From the NCBI GenBank assembly GCA_036971475.1, contig JBAIZL010000004.1, positions 68,082,010-68,146,009 on the forward strand: a stretch of 64,000 nt of DNA, read 5' to 3'. Below the pieces are notes generated by a model, which was not told the origin of the DNA, did no database searches, and worked only from the letters and a program-made list of their open reading frames with translations. The stretch is from Prosapia bicincta. Taxonomy: Eukaryota; Arthropoda; Insecta; Hemiptera; Cercopidae. The position numbers and the translations under genes were made by a program. Shown one piece after another: positions 54,067 through 63,990 of this stretch (its first letter is position 1; every line of letters starts with the position of its first letter).

Positions 54067-55173
54067 CTAATGGTGTCTGTCTGTGTATGTATTACTCAAA
54101 TACGTAAAACAATACTGACCCATTGAGCTGATATTTGCCGTTCCCACGTGTACGGTTTTAGCAAAAAAAGTGAACCGGACGACGAATACAACCATCAGAG
54201 ATAAGAAACAAATTATGAAAACTCTCGCTCATACCCCAAAAGTTTACAATTTTGGAAAAATATAATTCCCCCCCCCCAAACGTGGTGCTAATAGTGCGGG
54301 TTACCTTCACATTACCCACCCCCAATACGATGCATATACAATAAATCAAAAACATGTCTTGAAGTTATATTGACAATTATTGTTTGTTATTGTCACAGAA
54401 GGCTAATTTTATAAACCTATGAAGTATCCAGTCAGGATAGATTTGGTTGTAATTTTATATGTTTAACCAGAAGTACTTATTTAAGGCTAGAATAGAAATC
54501 ACGTGACGAAGTATTACTCCGCGCGAAGTAGACGTTTAATTACGTAATGTTGTGTCAAATTACAGCTAAATATCCTGACTGGACACTTTACAGGTATATT
54601 TTAATATAGGTTTATAGGTTTATATAGGTTTATAGGTTTATAATATAGGTTTATAGTATTGTATAAAGTTACAACCAAATCTATTGTATCTGGAGACTTC
54701 ACAGGTGGGCCTATATCTAAATATATGTATGCGTAGTACGGCGCGCCGTTGATACGCGGACGTACTACTTTTTATTACTACGCAATGAATTTTTTGCCCA
54801 CTATTTTTCTGATAAAAATTTTATTTATTTCCCTGATCGAGAGCTTTCATTATTTTGTCGAATCCCTGATGACTTTCTGTTTCACCCGGTATAATTTTCC
54901 CCCTACAGAACACGTGGGAACGGGAAATAAATACCTGAAATTTTACATAGACTTTTTTTAATGACTCTGGTTTTCACATAGGCATATTTTTATTTAGAAA
55001 ATCCGTTAGGGCACCGCCCTACTGGTCTTGGAAACGTGCTTAACGGTAGATTTATAAACTAGAGTTTGTTATTTTTATTGGGATATAATGTAAATTAAAT
55101 TCAACCCAAAGACAAAAAATCAATAGGCTACAAATATTCTTCAACTCCGTACTAAGAACAGGTACTCTGCTAG
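54030..55173 (+). mobile_element. Helitron H2, non-autonomous, carrying an insertion
   Basis: The 5' region AATCTAATGGTGTCTGTCTG follows a TA array (54030-54063) that has absorbed the expected 5'-TC end. The 3' end shows a short hairpin (CCGTACTAAGAACAGG) then TACTCTGCTAG|T, the CTAG end inserting before T. It contains ACCCATTGAGCTGAT and ACCCTACTGGTCTTGGAAA-like blocks shared with H3 and H4. A separate element (54138-54924) interrupts it. There are no Rep or helicase codons. Confidence 0.85.
54138..54924. mobile_element. Unclassified TIR element nested in Helitron H2
   Basis: The left CCGTTCCCACGTGT and right ACACGTGGGAACGGG are inverted. The surrounding Helitron sequence resumes just after (CTGAAATTTTACATAGAC), with CTGATATTTG before the left end, suggesting a short target duplication. 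Inside, TATGAAGTATCCAGTCAGGA and TCCTGACTGGACACTTTACA form a second inverted pair. A 10-base C run is at 54268-54277. A diverged relative occupies 58360-58930. Confidence 0.7.
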
Positions 55174-55211
55174 TATATATATAAATCTAATGGTGTCTGT
55201 CTGTCTATCTT

Positions 55212-55242
<31 letters not shown>

Positions 55243-55641
55243 TTCTCTCTCTGTTCGTGTGTGTGTGTGTGTGTGTGTGTGTTATGCAATCACGTAAAAA
55301 CTACTGGACCCAATGAGCTAAAATTTTACATGGGTATTCTTATGGACCCTGGTTAACACACAGGTCTCTTTTTATTTAGAAATTCCGTCAGGGCACTGGC
55401 CTTGAAAACTCTCTCAAAACTCAATCATCTATACTCAATTATATACTTGACTTGGGTTAATCAGCTGTTAAAGTCACTTTTAAACACATTTAAACAGGCT
55501 ATAGTAATGGTTTGTTTGTTATTCATCTTTCGAGGTAGTTAGACTTTACAAATGTCATCTTACTAGCAGAAGCTTTTCCTTCTCTTGATTTTCCAAAACA
55601 ATAATTTTTAAGTGTATAGCTTGATATATTTATTTGGATTA
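55174..55641 (+). mobile_element. Helitron H3, 3'-truncated, abutting H2
   Basis: It begins immediately after the CTAG of H2 with a TA run, AATCTAATGGTGTCTGTCTG, then CT and GT arrays (about 55203-55282) and TTATGCAATCACGTAAAAAC, ATGAGCTAAAATTTTACATG. It stops in the block TATTTATTTGGATTA where H4 begins, lacking the hairpin and CTAG end. Confidence 0.85.
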
Positions 55642-55668
55642 TCTCTATACTATTATACTAAAATCTAA

Positions 55669-55707
<39 letters not shown>

Positions 55708-56182
55708 GCAATCATGTAAAAACTACGTGACCCATTGAGCTGAAATTTTACATGGACATTCTTATAGTACCTGGTTAACATACAGACCTATTTTTATTTA
55801 TAAATTCTGTCAGGAGACCGCCTCACTGGCCTTGAAAACTCCCTTAACTCTCAATTATCTATTCTAAATTATATACTTCACTGGCATTAATCAGCTGATA
55901 ATCAGTTGTAAAAGTTACTTTTATCCACATTTAAACAGCTGATTGTAATGGTTTGTTGTTATTCATCTTTCGAGGTTAGTTATACTTTACAAATGTTATT
56001 TTACAAGCAGAAGCTTTTACTTCTCTTAGTTTTTTAAGACAATAATTGGTCGTTTATAAACTATAGTTTGACATATTTATTGGGATTTAATTTCAGTAAA
56101 TTAAATTCGTCCCAAATAAAAATACAATTAAAATCAATACATATATACGTCGATCCCGTATAAAGGTCGGGTAGTCTGCTAG
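55642..56182 (+). mobile_element. Helitron H4, complete non-autonomous copy, 541 bp
   Basis: The 5' end TCTCTATACTATTATACTAA is preceded by A, and the 3' end has a hairpin (CCCGTATAAAGGTCGGG) then TAGTCTGCTAG followed by T: the canonical A|TC...CTAG|T layout. A GT array (55674-55704) sits near the 5' end. It is non-coding and depends on Rep/helicase supplied elsewhere. Confidence 0.93.
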
Positions 56183-56989
56183 TACTTCATAAGGTTGCAC
56201 AGCCACGTTTTCGTATTTACATAAATCTATTCCAAATAGGGAAAACATTTTCAATGTTGCTAACCCTAAATATTGGGTAAAGCTTATAATAATTACGGCT
56301 TAGTCATACAGAGTTTCCAATTACACATTTTTCGAACAGTTTCTTAATAAAAAGGAGCATTTCACTGCTACATTGAGACTAGGATATTAAGTATGTAGAA
56401 TTTATACTATTTATTTGTTATATTATATATTAAAAGTAGGGGCTTGTAGGGACAAAAGCTCCTATTAATATTGAAACAAATAAACTTTTGTATAGTCATT
56501 TTATTTTTTTAATACAAATTAAGTTGAAGCACGTTTTTTATAACAAAATTTCCTTATAAACTATATTTTTGTGAATGTTCCTTTCCCAACCTTAAGTTCA
56601 TCAAAACCCTATAAATGTTGTAAATAGAGAAAAACCTATATTTTCCCCGCTCCTTCGTGCCAATACCTTTAATTTGAGCCATCTCCCAGCCTTGTACGAC
56701 CTTCCAAGCTCCCACACTTTTTTTCTCAAAATTTGGCTTATGAAATTATTTATATGGACTAGGGGCTCGTAAGGGTAAATGCCCCTATTCATATTGAAAC
56801 AAATTTTATATTTTTGTATGATAATTTTACTTTATAATAATAATTAATTTAATATAATTAATTAATTCACTTTTTACATAACAAAATTTCCTCATAAACT
56901 ATATTTTTTGTTTTCAATCTGTTTCTTTAATCCAATATGTGTCTTATATCCATCTTGAGAAGTTATTCAACCTAGTGCAACATAGTTGA

Positions 56990-57238
56990 TCATGTGTAAA
57001 AACAGGCTTGGTCGATAGAAACCTTACTTATAGTTATTAAAAATGTAAGTCTTAAAGGAAATTGGTTCCTTTTCGTTTGAAATGGCATTTTAGGACCTGT
57101 TGATATTAATTTAATTATTGGTAAAAATATGATGTTTCCTTTTCTAGAACCAGTGATTATTTCTAATTTAATACCCTTGTCAAACATATCTAGTACGATA
57201 AGACGTAGTCTATTACCTAAACCTGGTCCAAAGCTCAT
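56990..57238 (-). pseudogene. Helitron helicase C-terminal relic, copy 1
   Basis: The frame reads GPGLGNRLRLIVLDMFDKGI, KLEIITGSRKGNIIFLPIIK, LISTGPKMPFQTKRNQFPLR and LTFLITI, the C-terminal Pif1-like helicase region of Helitron replicases (families have GLCNGTRLIV, GSNKGKRVLIPRI and FPVRLAFAMTINK at this place). Beyond it, frames are shifted: a KPVFTHDQL and an ITSQDG block can be read down to about 56920. The 82-codon frame is a fragment of a protein normally over 1000 residues long. It has no upstream Rep domain. Confidence 0.85.
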
Positions 57239-57397
57239 ATTTCTAATTAAATTTTAATACTGTTAAAATATTTGCACTCAGTTACTTTTAATATAATATT
57301 TGTACAGCTGTTTTTCAGCTGAAATATTTGAAAATCATACTCAGCTGGTTATTGCAATGTATTTCTTACGGCTACTTTTGGTAACTTTAAGTTTCTC

Positions 57398-57478
57398 AAA
57401 ACCCTATAAATGTTGTAAATTAAGAAAACCCTATAAATGTTGTAAATTAAGAAAGCCCTATAAATGTTGTAAATTAAG
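57398..57478 (+). repeat. 27-bp tandem repeat, three units
   Basis: The unit is AAAACCCTATAAATGTTGTA plus AATTAAG. Being a multiple of three it produces a KPYKCCKLR repeat in the open frame 57300-57641, which otherwise has no support as a gene. Confidence 0.95.
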
Positions 57479-57779
57479 AAAACCCTATATTTCCCCCGCT
57501 CCTTCGTACCTTCAATTTGAGCCATCTCCTAGCTCTGTACGATCTTTCAAGCTCCCACAATATTTCTCTCAAAATTTGATTACGAAAATATTACATGGAC
57601 TAAGGGATGTAAGGGCAAATTCATATTTAAACAAATTTTAAACTTTTCGATAATTTTATTTTTTAATACAAATCAATAATTTAATATATTTCAAAATTTT
57701 CATACAAAATTTCTTCATAAAATAAATTTTGTGTGAATGCTTTTTAAATTTGATTTTTTGACCAATCGTATTTTCAATA

Positions 57780-58325
57780 TGTACCTTTAATCCAACGTGT
57801 TTTTACTCTACTTAGTGCAACATAAAGTTGACCATGTATAAAAACAGGTTTGGTCAATTGAAGCCCTACTATTAAGAATGATTGACCCTGAGCCTTATTT
57901 ATAGTTATTGCAAAAAAATTCAAATGACATTACACTTTCGTACTGTATAATTCCATTTAAACAGTTTCAATTGATTTTAAAATGTCAAAGTCCCCCATGA
58001 GTTTCTGGCTGTGGTAGGTAAACTAAGCCATTGTGACAACATGATATGAAATGATTGTTTGTGGATTCGGCGTGAAAATGGAGTGCCCCACAATGTAGGC
58101 ATTCTCCATTCATCAAACCTACATTAAGTGAATCCATATCATTTCAAGTACTAATATTCTTCTGAATTGTGAGCCATTGTCAACGTCATTCTGTCGAGCA
58201 ATGTTATTGGTTCCACAAACCGCTCTTCTTCTGTTTGCATAGTTTCTAAAGACTTCTTCACTTCTACGTGACCTCCCCCTTACGCTCGTATTAAAACTAC
58301 ACAATAAAATAAATAATGTAAACAC
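57780..58325 (-). pseudogene. Helitron Rep/helicase relic joining N- and C-terminal pieces
   Basis: From 58325 the - strand reads NYANRRRAVCGTNNIARQND, then after a frame change LMNGECLHCGALHFHAES, STNNHFISCCHNGLVYLPQP and ETHGGL: the N-terminal zinc-finger region of Helitron proteins (C-x2-C ... CC/CH). Within about 60 bases it passes to [33 protein letters not shown] and RVKTR (57780-57915), the last helicase motif of the family. The HUH nuclease and most of the helicase are therefore deleted. It cannot support rolling-circle transposition. Confidence 0.88.
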
Positions 58326-58359
58326 AAAAACTATAAAGGCTATTAGCAGAAACCTATGC

Positions 58360-58930
58360 GTAGACTTTGGTAAATACGAAGATTACCCACCCCCCAATGG
58401 AATGCGTATAGAATAAATCAAAGTATGTTTTAAACATATGTTTTAAAACATGTATTAAAATATGTTTAATAGTTATCTCAATATTGATAACTATTAATTT
58501 TGTTATTGCCGCGGAAGGTTAATTTTATATACCTATGTTGAAATATAGCTATGAAGTATCCAGTCAGGATAGATTTGCTTGTATTTTATACATTTAACCA
58601 TTAGGTAATGTTGTACAAAATTACAACCAAATCTATTCTGACTGGACACTTTATAGGTATATTTTAATATAGGTATATAGGAATGTATAAAATTACAATT
58701 AAATCTATCCCAATTGGAGACTTTATTAGTATATTTAAATATACGTATATACCTTTAAAACGTGTGTAAGAATAGGGCTAACGTGACGTGACTACAGTCG
58801 TGACATCACTGTATCACTTGCCGAAGCAGTCAGCCGTTGCAGAACTTACTACTGTGGAATGAATTTTTTACCCAACTAAAAATTGATAAAATACAACTTT
58901 CCTACACACAAAATAATACAAAAATAATAA
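58360..58930. repeat. Diverged relative of the element nested in H2
   Basis: ATTACCCACCCCCCAATGGAATGCGTA, given here only as its shared parts ACCCACCCCC and AATAAATCAAA, plus TATGAAGTATCCAGTCAGGA, TTCTGACTGGACACTTTATA and GAATGAATTTTTTACCCA appear in the same order as in 54290-54800. Ends are not clear. Confidence 0.75.
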
Positions 58931-59094
58931 TGAAAGTAGCCTTAGGACATGTTTCGGAATGCCCCATATTAATATCTAGCCGGATTTGCGAATTCATTTA
59001 CCAAGTAGGCCTATTCGTTTGTTTATCAGCTGTTTTCATTCCCAAACACTCAGCTGTTCTTCATTACAGTTTATTTCTTTTGGAGATTTTTGGG

Positions 59095-59280
59095 TATTTT
59101 AAGTTCCTGAAACCATATAAATGTTTTTAATTGAAAAAACCTATATTTTTTTCCTGCTTCTTCAATACATTTAATTTAAGCCATCTCCCAGGTCGTACGA
59201 CTTTCCACGCTTCCACAAATTTTCTTTCAAAGTTCGGCTTACGAAAATTATATATATGGATTAAAAAACCATAAGCACCA
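59095..59280 (-). repeat. Decayed Helitron 3'-side segment
   Basis: AAACCATATAAATGTTTTTA, TTTAAGCCATCTCCCAGG and TTCAAAGTTCGGCTTACGAA match the segments at 56600 and 57400. Confidence 0.75.
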
Positions 59281-59335
59281 TTATTTAATCACCAAAACAT
59301 TTATATACCATAAATAATCCTGAGCATTACATTGC

Positions 59336-59563
59336 AATTATAAATAAATAAAAAATCTTAAACCACAAAAAACGTTTCATTGAAATCCTGATATACATTT
59401 CTATTGCAAAGGAATCATCTTCAGAGGAAAATAATACAAGACTCTGTAGTAATTAAGACTGTTTTAGTGATTTCCTCTGAAGATGATTACTCGCAATCGA
59501 AATCTATATCAGGACTTAAATAAAAAGCGTTTGAGGCTTAAAAGGTTTTTGTTTATTTATAAT
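59336..59563. repeat. Inverted repeat with hammerhead-like motif, foldback family F5
   Basis: The outer arms TTATAAATAAATAAAAAATC and GTTTATTTATAA pair. The right half has CTGAAGATGATTACTCGCAATCGAAATC (split here as CTGAAGATGATT and AATCGAAATC) at 59477-59502; the left half has the inverse at about 59405-59425. Arm sequence CTTAAACCACAAAAAACGTT relates it to family F3 at 14579-14784. Confidence 0.85.
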
Positions 59564-59883
59564 AAAAATGACACCACATTTACTCCAAGTTATTGTTATT
59601 CCATTAAAATGTTATTTTGTTATAGTTCTGATAACGAACAAATATGTTTATTATATTTGGTTTGGATTTTTTTTCATTTATAACACTTTTTAATATCATG
59701 AAAAATAATTCTTTTATGTGGTAAAATTGTGATTTAAAACTTTTTTGTACATATACAATTTTTAAAAATAATTTCGAAATGTTTGTAGTCTGTGGGGCCT
59801 TCTGGGAATTAACAGTTGCTGGGGGGGTCACGTGACATTTTAATCAGAAAGGTTTGGAAGCACTGTTCTGGACTACTCACTAA

Positions 59884-60731
59884 AGGTACGTTTCCATTCT
59901 AACAAGTCGCAGGCACATGTGGCCGGCACAAGTCGCGCGTAGATTTTCATACTGTTTCCATTTCCCAGGCACATGTGCCGGGGCAAAAATCTCGTGTCCC
60001 ACGACCCAGCAGTAGTTGTTATTTTGCAGTGAAGAATTGAAGACATGTTGAGTTTTAAGTGAATCTTTTTACGTTTAGTGATTTTTATATATGTGTAAGT
60101 GTTAATAATGGATGCCACAGCAGCTTCTACTTTTTTTATTATGGCTGGTGCATACAATGAGCTGAGGAAAAAAAGGCGAAAACGACCTAGGTGGTGGATT
60201 AGAAGTCTTTTAGCAAAAAGACAATCAGAAGGAGCCTTCAACTTAATAATGAGAGATTTGCGCATGCAAACTGGATACGAAAATTTCTTGCGAATGACTT
60301 CAAGTGATTTTGAATTTTTGTTAAACCTAATAGCACCAGAAATTGGAAAAGTAGTAACTGCTGACAACCAATCCCCCCTGGGGAAATGTTAGCTACCACT
60401 CTCCGTTTTTTAGCGACAGGAGATAGTTACATCTCGTTGATGTACCTCCTCAGAATGTGTCTCTTACTCCAGAGGTAAACACTGTTTTAAAACGTTTTTA
60501 AGGGCATTTGGGCAACTGCGCATGCGCGTGTCGCGGGCACATGTGCCCACTCGTTTCCATTGTCCGTGGGAACTTGTGTCGGCACAAGTTTTGTCACACC
60601 GCCGGGTGGCACAAAACAGTCGCGGGCACATGTGCCGCGACTTGTGCCAGATAGTTTCCATTCGGGGATTTGTGCCGGCACAAGTCGGGCACATGTGCCC
60701 GACAAAAATTTGTAGTAATGGAAACGTACCT
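59884..60731 (+). mobile_element. Second Harbinger-type deletion derivative, 848 bp
   Basis: The ends AGGTACGTTTCCATT are exact inverted repeats flanked by TAA on both sides (59881-59883 and 60732-60734), as in PIF/Harbinger. Subterminal regions are filled with the palindrome GGCACATGTGCC and relatives (about 59910, 59969, 60536, 60625, 60685) and with CTTGTGCCGGCACAAG-type palindromes. The interior keeps only the N-terminal coding part of a transposase. Confidence 0.93.
60108..60480 (+). pseudogene. Harbinger transposase N-terminal remnant
   Basis: Starting at ATG 60108 the frame reads MDATAASTFFIMAGAYNELR, KKRRKRPRWWIRSLLAKRQS, EGAFNLIMRDLRMQTGYENF and LRMTSSDFEFLLNLIAPEIG, the N-terminal part of Harbinger transposases. 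Near 60372 the frame shifts at a C6 run; the next frame continues PPGEMLATTLRFLATGDSYI to about 60465. The DDE catalytic part is absent. The large - strand frames over 60464-60915 follow from the palindromes and are not genes. Confidence 0.88.
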
Positions 60732-60734
60732 TAA

Positions 60735-61018
60735 GACGGGAAGAGTGCTCCTCAGTTCCAGGGACTATTCGGAACAGTAAAACCTTCCAAACGAACCGGT
60801 TTCCATTTCTGCTAAAGTACCCTTTTCGGTTAGTTCGGAGCCGATCTAGAAAAAATGCGTCAAGTTTTTCTATCCCGGTGGGCGTTAGTTCCTGATTGTG
60901 CCTGTCCACCAGCATCTCTTGAAACCATCTTGAAAAAAAACCTTTTTTATTTTAAATTTATTACCGAATGTTCCTTTCTTGATGCCAGTGTTAAAGGTCT
61001 TGTGAAAATAGGATTTAG
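60735..61018. other. Short stretch, unassigned
   Basis: The - strand over 60745-60905 is open and reads ELTPTGIEKLDAFFLDRL, but I recognise no family. It may be part of an older insertion. Confidence 0.3.
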
Positions 61019-61434
61019 AATATACAATATCAAGAGCACAGTGGTACAATATATTATAATGAAAGTATTGGAAAATACCCCAATAACACAAAAATAATTC
61101 AAAATAACAAATAAAGCAAGTTACTTAAGATTAAACCCTTATGTACATTTCGATGACCATGTCATCATCATCGGAGGGTCTTATTATAAAATTACAATCT
61201 AGTAAACAAGAAGATACAAACTAGAGTGACCTCCTAGTAACTTCTTGTTTGCTAGATTGTAATTTTGTAATAAGACCCTCTGATGATGATGACAGGGTCA
61301 TCGAAATAAACATAAGGGTTAATCTTAATTCACTTGTTTTTTTTTGTTATTTTTGATTATTTTTCTGGTATTTGGGTTCTTTCGAATATGTCCATTGTAA
61401 TATATTGTACCACTGTGCTCTTGATATTGTATAT
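61019..61434. repeat. Inverted repeat with hammerhead-like motif, foldback family F1
   Basis: The outer arms AATATACAATATCAAGAGCA and TGCTCTTGATATTGTATAT pair; arms are about 195 bp with a short centre near 61227. The right arm contains CTGATGATGATGACAGGGTC then ATCGAAA at 61280-61316 (6-bp stem GATGAC/GTCATC), and the left arm the inverse with one change. Relatives lie at 1741-2014 and 63297-63357. Confidence 0.92.
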
Positions 61435-61689
61435 CAAGTAATAAAGTTGACTAACTGAAACAAGGTTTAAATGGAGACATCCTCATTTTAAAATTAAAAC
61501 ATCCGAAAGTAATCGTTTATTTCATCAGACAAACCATATTTCTGGTTTTTTTTATGTACGTATTTACATTTAACAATTTCTGTGATAGTGTTGATATAGA
61601 CTAATACAGGTTATGGTAAATTAACAATTTAGTTTACAAACAATATAAAGTAATCTCTCTCCCTCCCTGTTCTCTGTGATATTTAAGAC

Positions 61690-61726
61690 GTATTGCTCGT
61701 TCTCTTTCTGACATTCCATATTCTTA

Positions 61727-61757
<31 letters not shown>

Positions 61758-62824
61758 ACATGGTATAGGTTGTTCTCTTTCGCAAATTCTATAGATTTTG
61801 CTCGTTCTCACTCTCTCTCTACTTTGGACGTTTAATAGATATTTCTCTCTCTCTCTCTCTCCCTCTCTCTCTCACCCTCTCTCTGACATGGAATAGGTTG
61901 TTCTCTTTCGCATATTCTATAGGTTTTGCTCGCTCTCACTCTCTCTCTACTTCGGACGTTTTATAGATATTTCTTTCTCTCTCTCTTTGGCATGAAATAG
62001 GTTTTTCTCTTTCGCACATTCTATAGGTTTTGCTCGCTCTCACTCTCTCTCTACTTCGGACGTTTAATAAATATTTCTTTCTCTCTCTCGCTCTCTCTCT
62101 CTCTCTGGCATGGAATAGGTTGCTCTCTTTCGCACATCCTGTAGGTTTTGATCGCTCTCACTCTCTCTCTACTTCGGACGTTTAATAGATATTTCTTTCT
62201 CTCTCTCTGACATGGAATAGGTTGCTCTCTTTCGCACATTCTATAGGTTTTGCTCGCTATCACTCTCTCTCTACTTCAGACGTTTAATAGATATTTCTTT
62301 CTCTCTCTCTAACATGGAATAGGTTGTTTTCTTTCGCACACTCTATAGGTTTTGCTCGCTCTCACTCTCTCTCTCTACTTCGGACGTTTAATAGATATTT
62401 CTTTCTCTCTCTCTCTCTCTCTGGCATGGAATAGGTTGCTCTCTTTCGTACATTCTATAGGTTTTGCTCGCTCTCACTCTCTCTTTCGGACGTTTAATAG
62501 ATATGTCTTTCTCTCTCTCTCTGGCATGGAATAGGTTGCTCTCTTTCGCACATTCTGTAGTATTTGCTCGCTCTCACTCTCTCTCTCTCTCTACTTCGAA
62601 CGTTTAATGATCTCTCTCTCTCTCTCTCTGTCTCTGGCATGGAATAGGTTGCTCTCTTTCGCACATTCTGTAGGTTTTGCTCGCTCTCACTCACTCTCTA
62701 CTTCGGACGTTTAATAGATATTTCTTTCTCTGTCTCTGACATGGAATAGGTTGCTCTCTTTCGCACATTCTATAGGTTTAGCTCGCTCTCAATCTCTCTC
62801 TTCTTCGGACGTTTAATAGATATT

Positions 62825-62881
<57 letters not shown>

Positions 62882-63120
62882 CATGGAATAAGTTGCACTC
62901 TTTCGCACATTCAGTGGGTGTTGCTCGCTCTGACTCTCTCTCTACTTCGGACGTTTAATAGATTTTTCTTTCTATCTCTCTAACATGGAAAAGGTTTTTC
63001 TCTTTCGCACACTCTATAGGTTTTGCTCGCTCTAACTTTTTCTCTACTTCACTTTTAATAGATATTTCTTTCTCTCTCTCTCTCTCTCTCTATCGGACAT
63101 TCCATAGGTCTTTCTCACTC
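61690..63120 (+). repeat. TC-rich tandem array, units about 100-130 bp, about 13 copies
   Basis: The unit contains GGCATGGAATAGGTTGCTCT, CTTTCGCACATTCTATAGGT, TTTGCTCGCTCTCACTCTCT, ACTTCGGACGTTTAATAGAT and ATTTCTTTC, separated by (TC)n tracts of varying length (longest near 62831-62879). The + strand is strongly pyrimidine-biased. Arg/Glu-rich frames on the - strand (62051-62263, 62494-62694) are repeat artefacts. Confidence 0.95.
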
Positions 63121-63296
63121 TTTTATCTCTCATATTGAGTTCCACTAACACTGAGCTAGAGGTAACTGCGACTTCCCCAGACATTACAAGTTTGCCCATT
63201 TGTAAATACTCACCTTAAAGTTATAACCCACACCTTCAGCCATATTTAGATATCACGAACCTTTACAGCGGCAGTAATCGTATTAGCAGTTTTATT

Positions 63297-63357
63297 TGTT
63301 ATTTTTTATTATTTTTTGTGGTATTGGAGTTTTTTCAATATTTTCATTGTAATAGGA
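63297..63357. repeat. Fragment of foldback family F1
   Basis: GTTATTTTTTATTATTTTTT, GTGGTATTGGAGTTTTTTC and ATTTTCATTGTAATA match the right end of the 61019-61434 and 1741-1978 copies. Confidence 0.75.
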
Positions 63358-63789
63358 TTTAGAAAGTTTGAACTGGATCCAGATGCCAAGTGGTAAATGA
63401 AGAACAATTGTAAACTCGGATGGATTAGTCACGTGACTGGGTGTCTAACGCAATAAAATAGGCGATGCGAATATGAATAAACAATTATAAATACCAGATT
63501 GTATGATTTATGCCGCGAATATTTGTTCGATGCGATAACGTATCGACATAATGTAGATACGCTTGGCGATACCCTTATTCACGCTTGGCGATTTAATGTA
63601 ATCAAAATAATTGTTGAAATTCCAGTCATATTTTGCTGAAATCGACTTTGGAAAGCATAAAGTATTAGCAGTGAATGCATTTAAGTATCTATTATTCCTT
63701 ACCTGTAAAATGGACGTTTAAATTTAGAATTAAAATAAACTGTCCTGTAATAATTCTACTCGGTCATATTTGATTTAAAAACATAATTT
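63358..63789. other. Stretch without confident features
   Basis: A short direct repeat ACGCTTGGCGAT occurs twice near 63560-63595, and CGATGCGATAACGTATCG is an imperfect palindrome near 63530. No gene was recognised. Confidence 0.4.
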
Positions 63790-63990
63790 TCTGGTTAGAA
63801 GCTGCGTTTTCTGAAAAGCCGTTTAGTTGGCGCCATCTTGAAACGGAATTTTCCTTCAAACAAACTCACACTTTTCCTAAACTTAATTAGTGGTCCCAGC
63901 TGCGGGTTAATTCTGAGGACGGAGGGGGGGGTGAACCTCCCTTCCGGTTTCCTTGCTTCACAGCAAAGCATTTGTTTTACGTGAGCTTAC
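63790..63990 (-). promoter_or_regulatory. Candidate promoter with YY1/Pho-like and ETS-like sites
   Basis: On the - strand CAAGATGGCGCC (at about 63832-63843) fits the YY1/Pleiohomeotic consensus around ATGGC, a common start-site element of housekeeping promoters, and ACCGGAAGG (about 63942) fits an ETS core. The region is GC-richer than its flanks. The ATG within the YY1-like site opens only a 13-codon frame. Strand and gene are inferred; the transcript would extend left or outside the window. Confidence 0.3.

Larger units (their letters stand above)
56430..57660 (-). repeat. Three tandem copies of a Helitron 3'-side segment
   Basis: Blocks GGGGCTTGTAGGG / GGGGCTCGTAAGGG / AGGGATGTAAGGG, then AAACAAATTTTA, ATAACAAAATTTCCTCATAA-type sequence, then AAACCCTATAAATGTTGTAA and CCCGCTCCTTCGT recur starting near 56430, 56755 and 57595. 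They flank helicase relics on the - strand. Another decayed copy is at 59095-59280. Confidence 0.75.

Noticed and set aside
57300..57641. 113-codon frame with KPYKCCKLR repeats
   Set aside because: It is explained by the 27-bp tandem repeat within a Helitron-derived segment; no domain.
60464..60915. Cys/Arg-rich - strand frames
   Set aside because: Most of the sequence is produced by the CACATGTGCC palindromes of the Harbinger end; the remainder (60745-60905) is unassigned.
62051..62694. Arg/Glu repeat proteins
   Set aside because: They are translations of the TC-rich satellite on the - strand.
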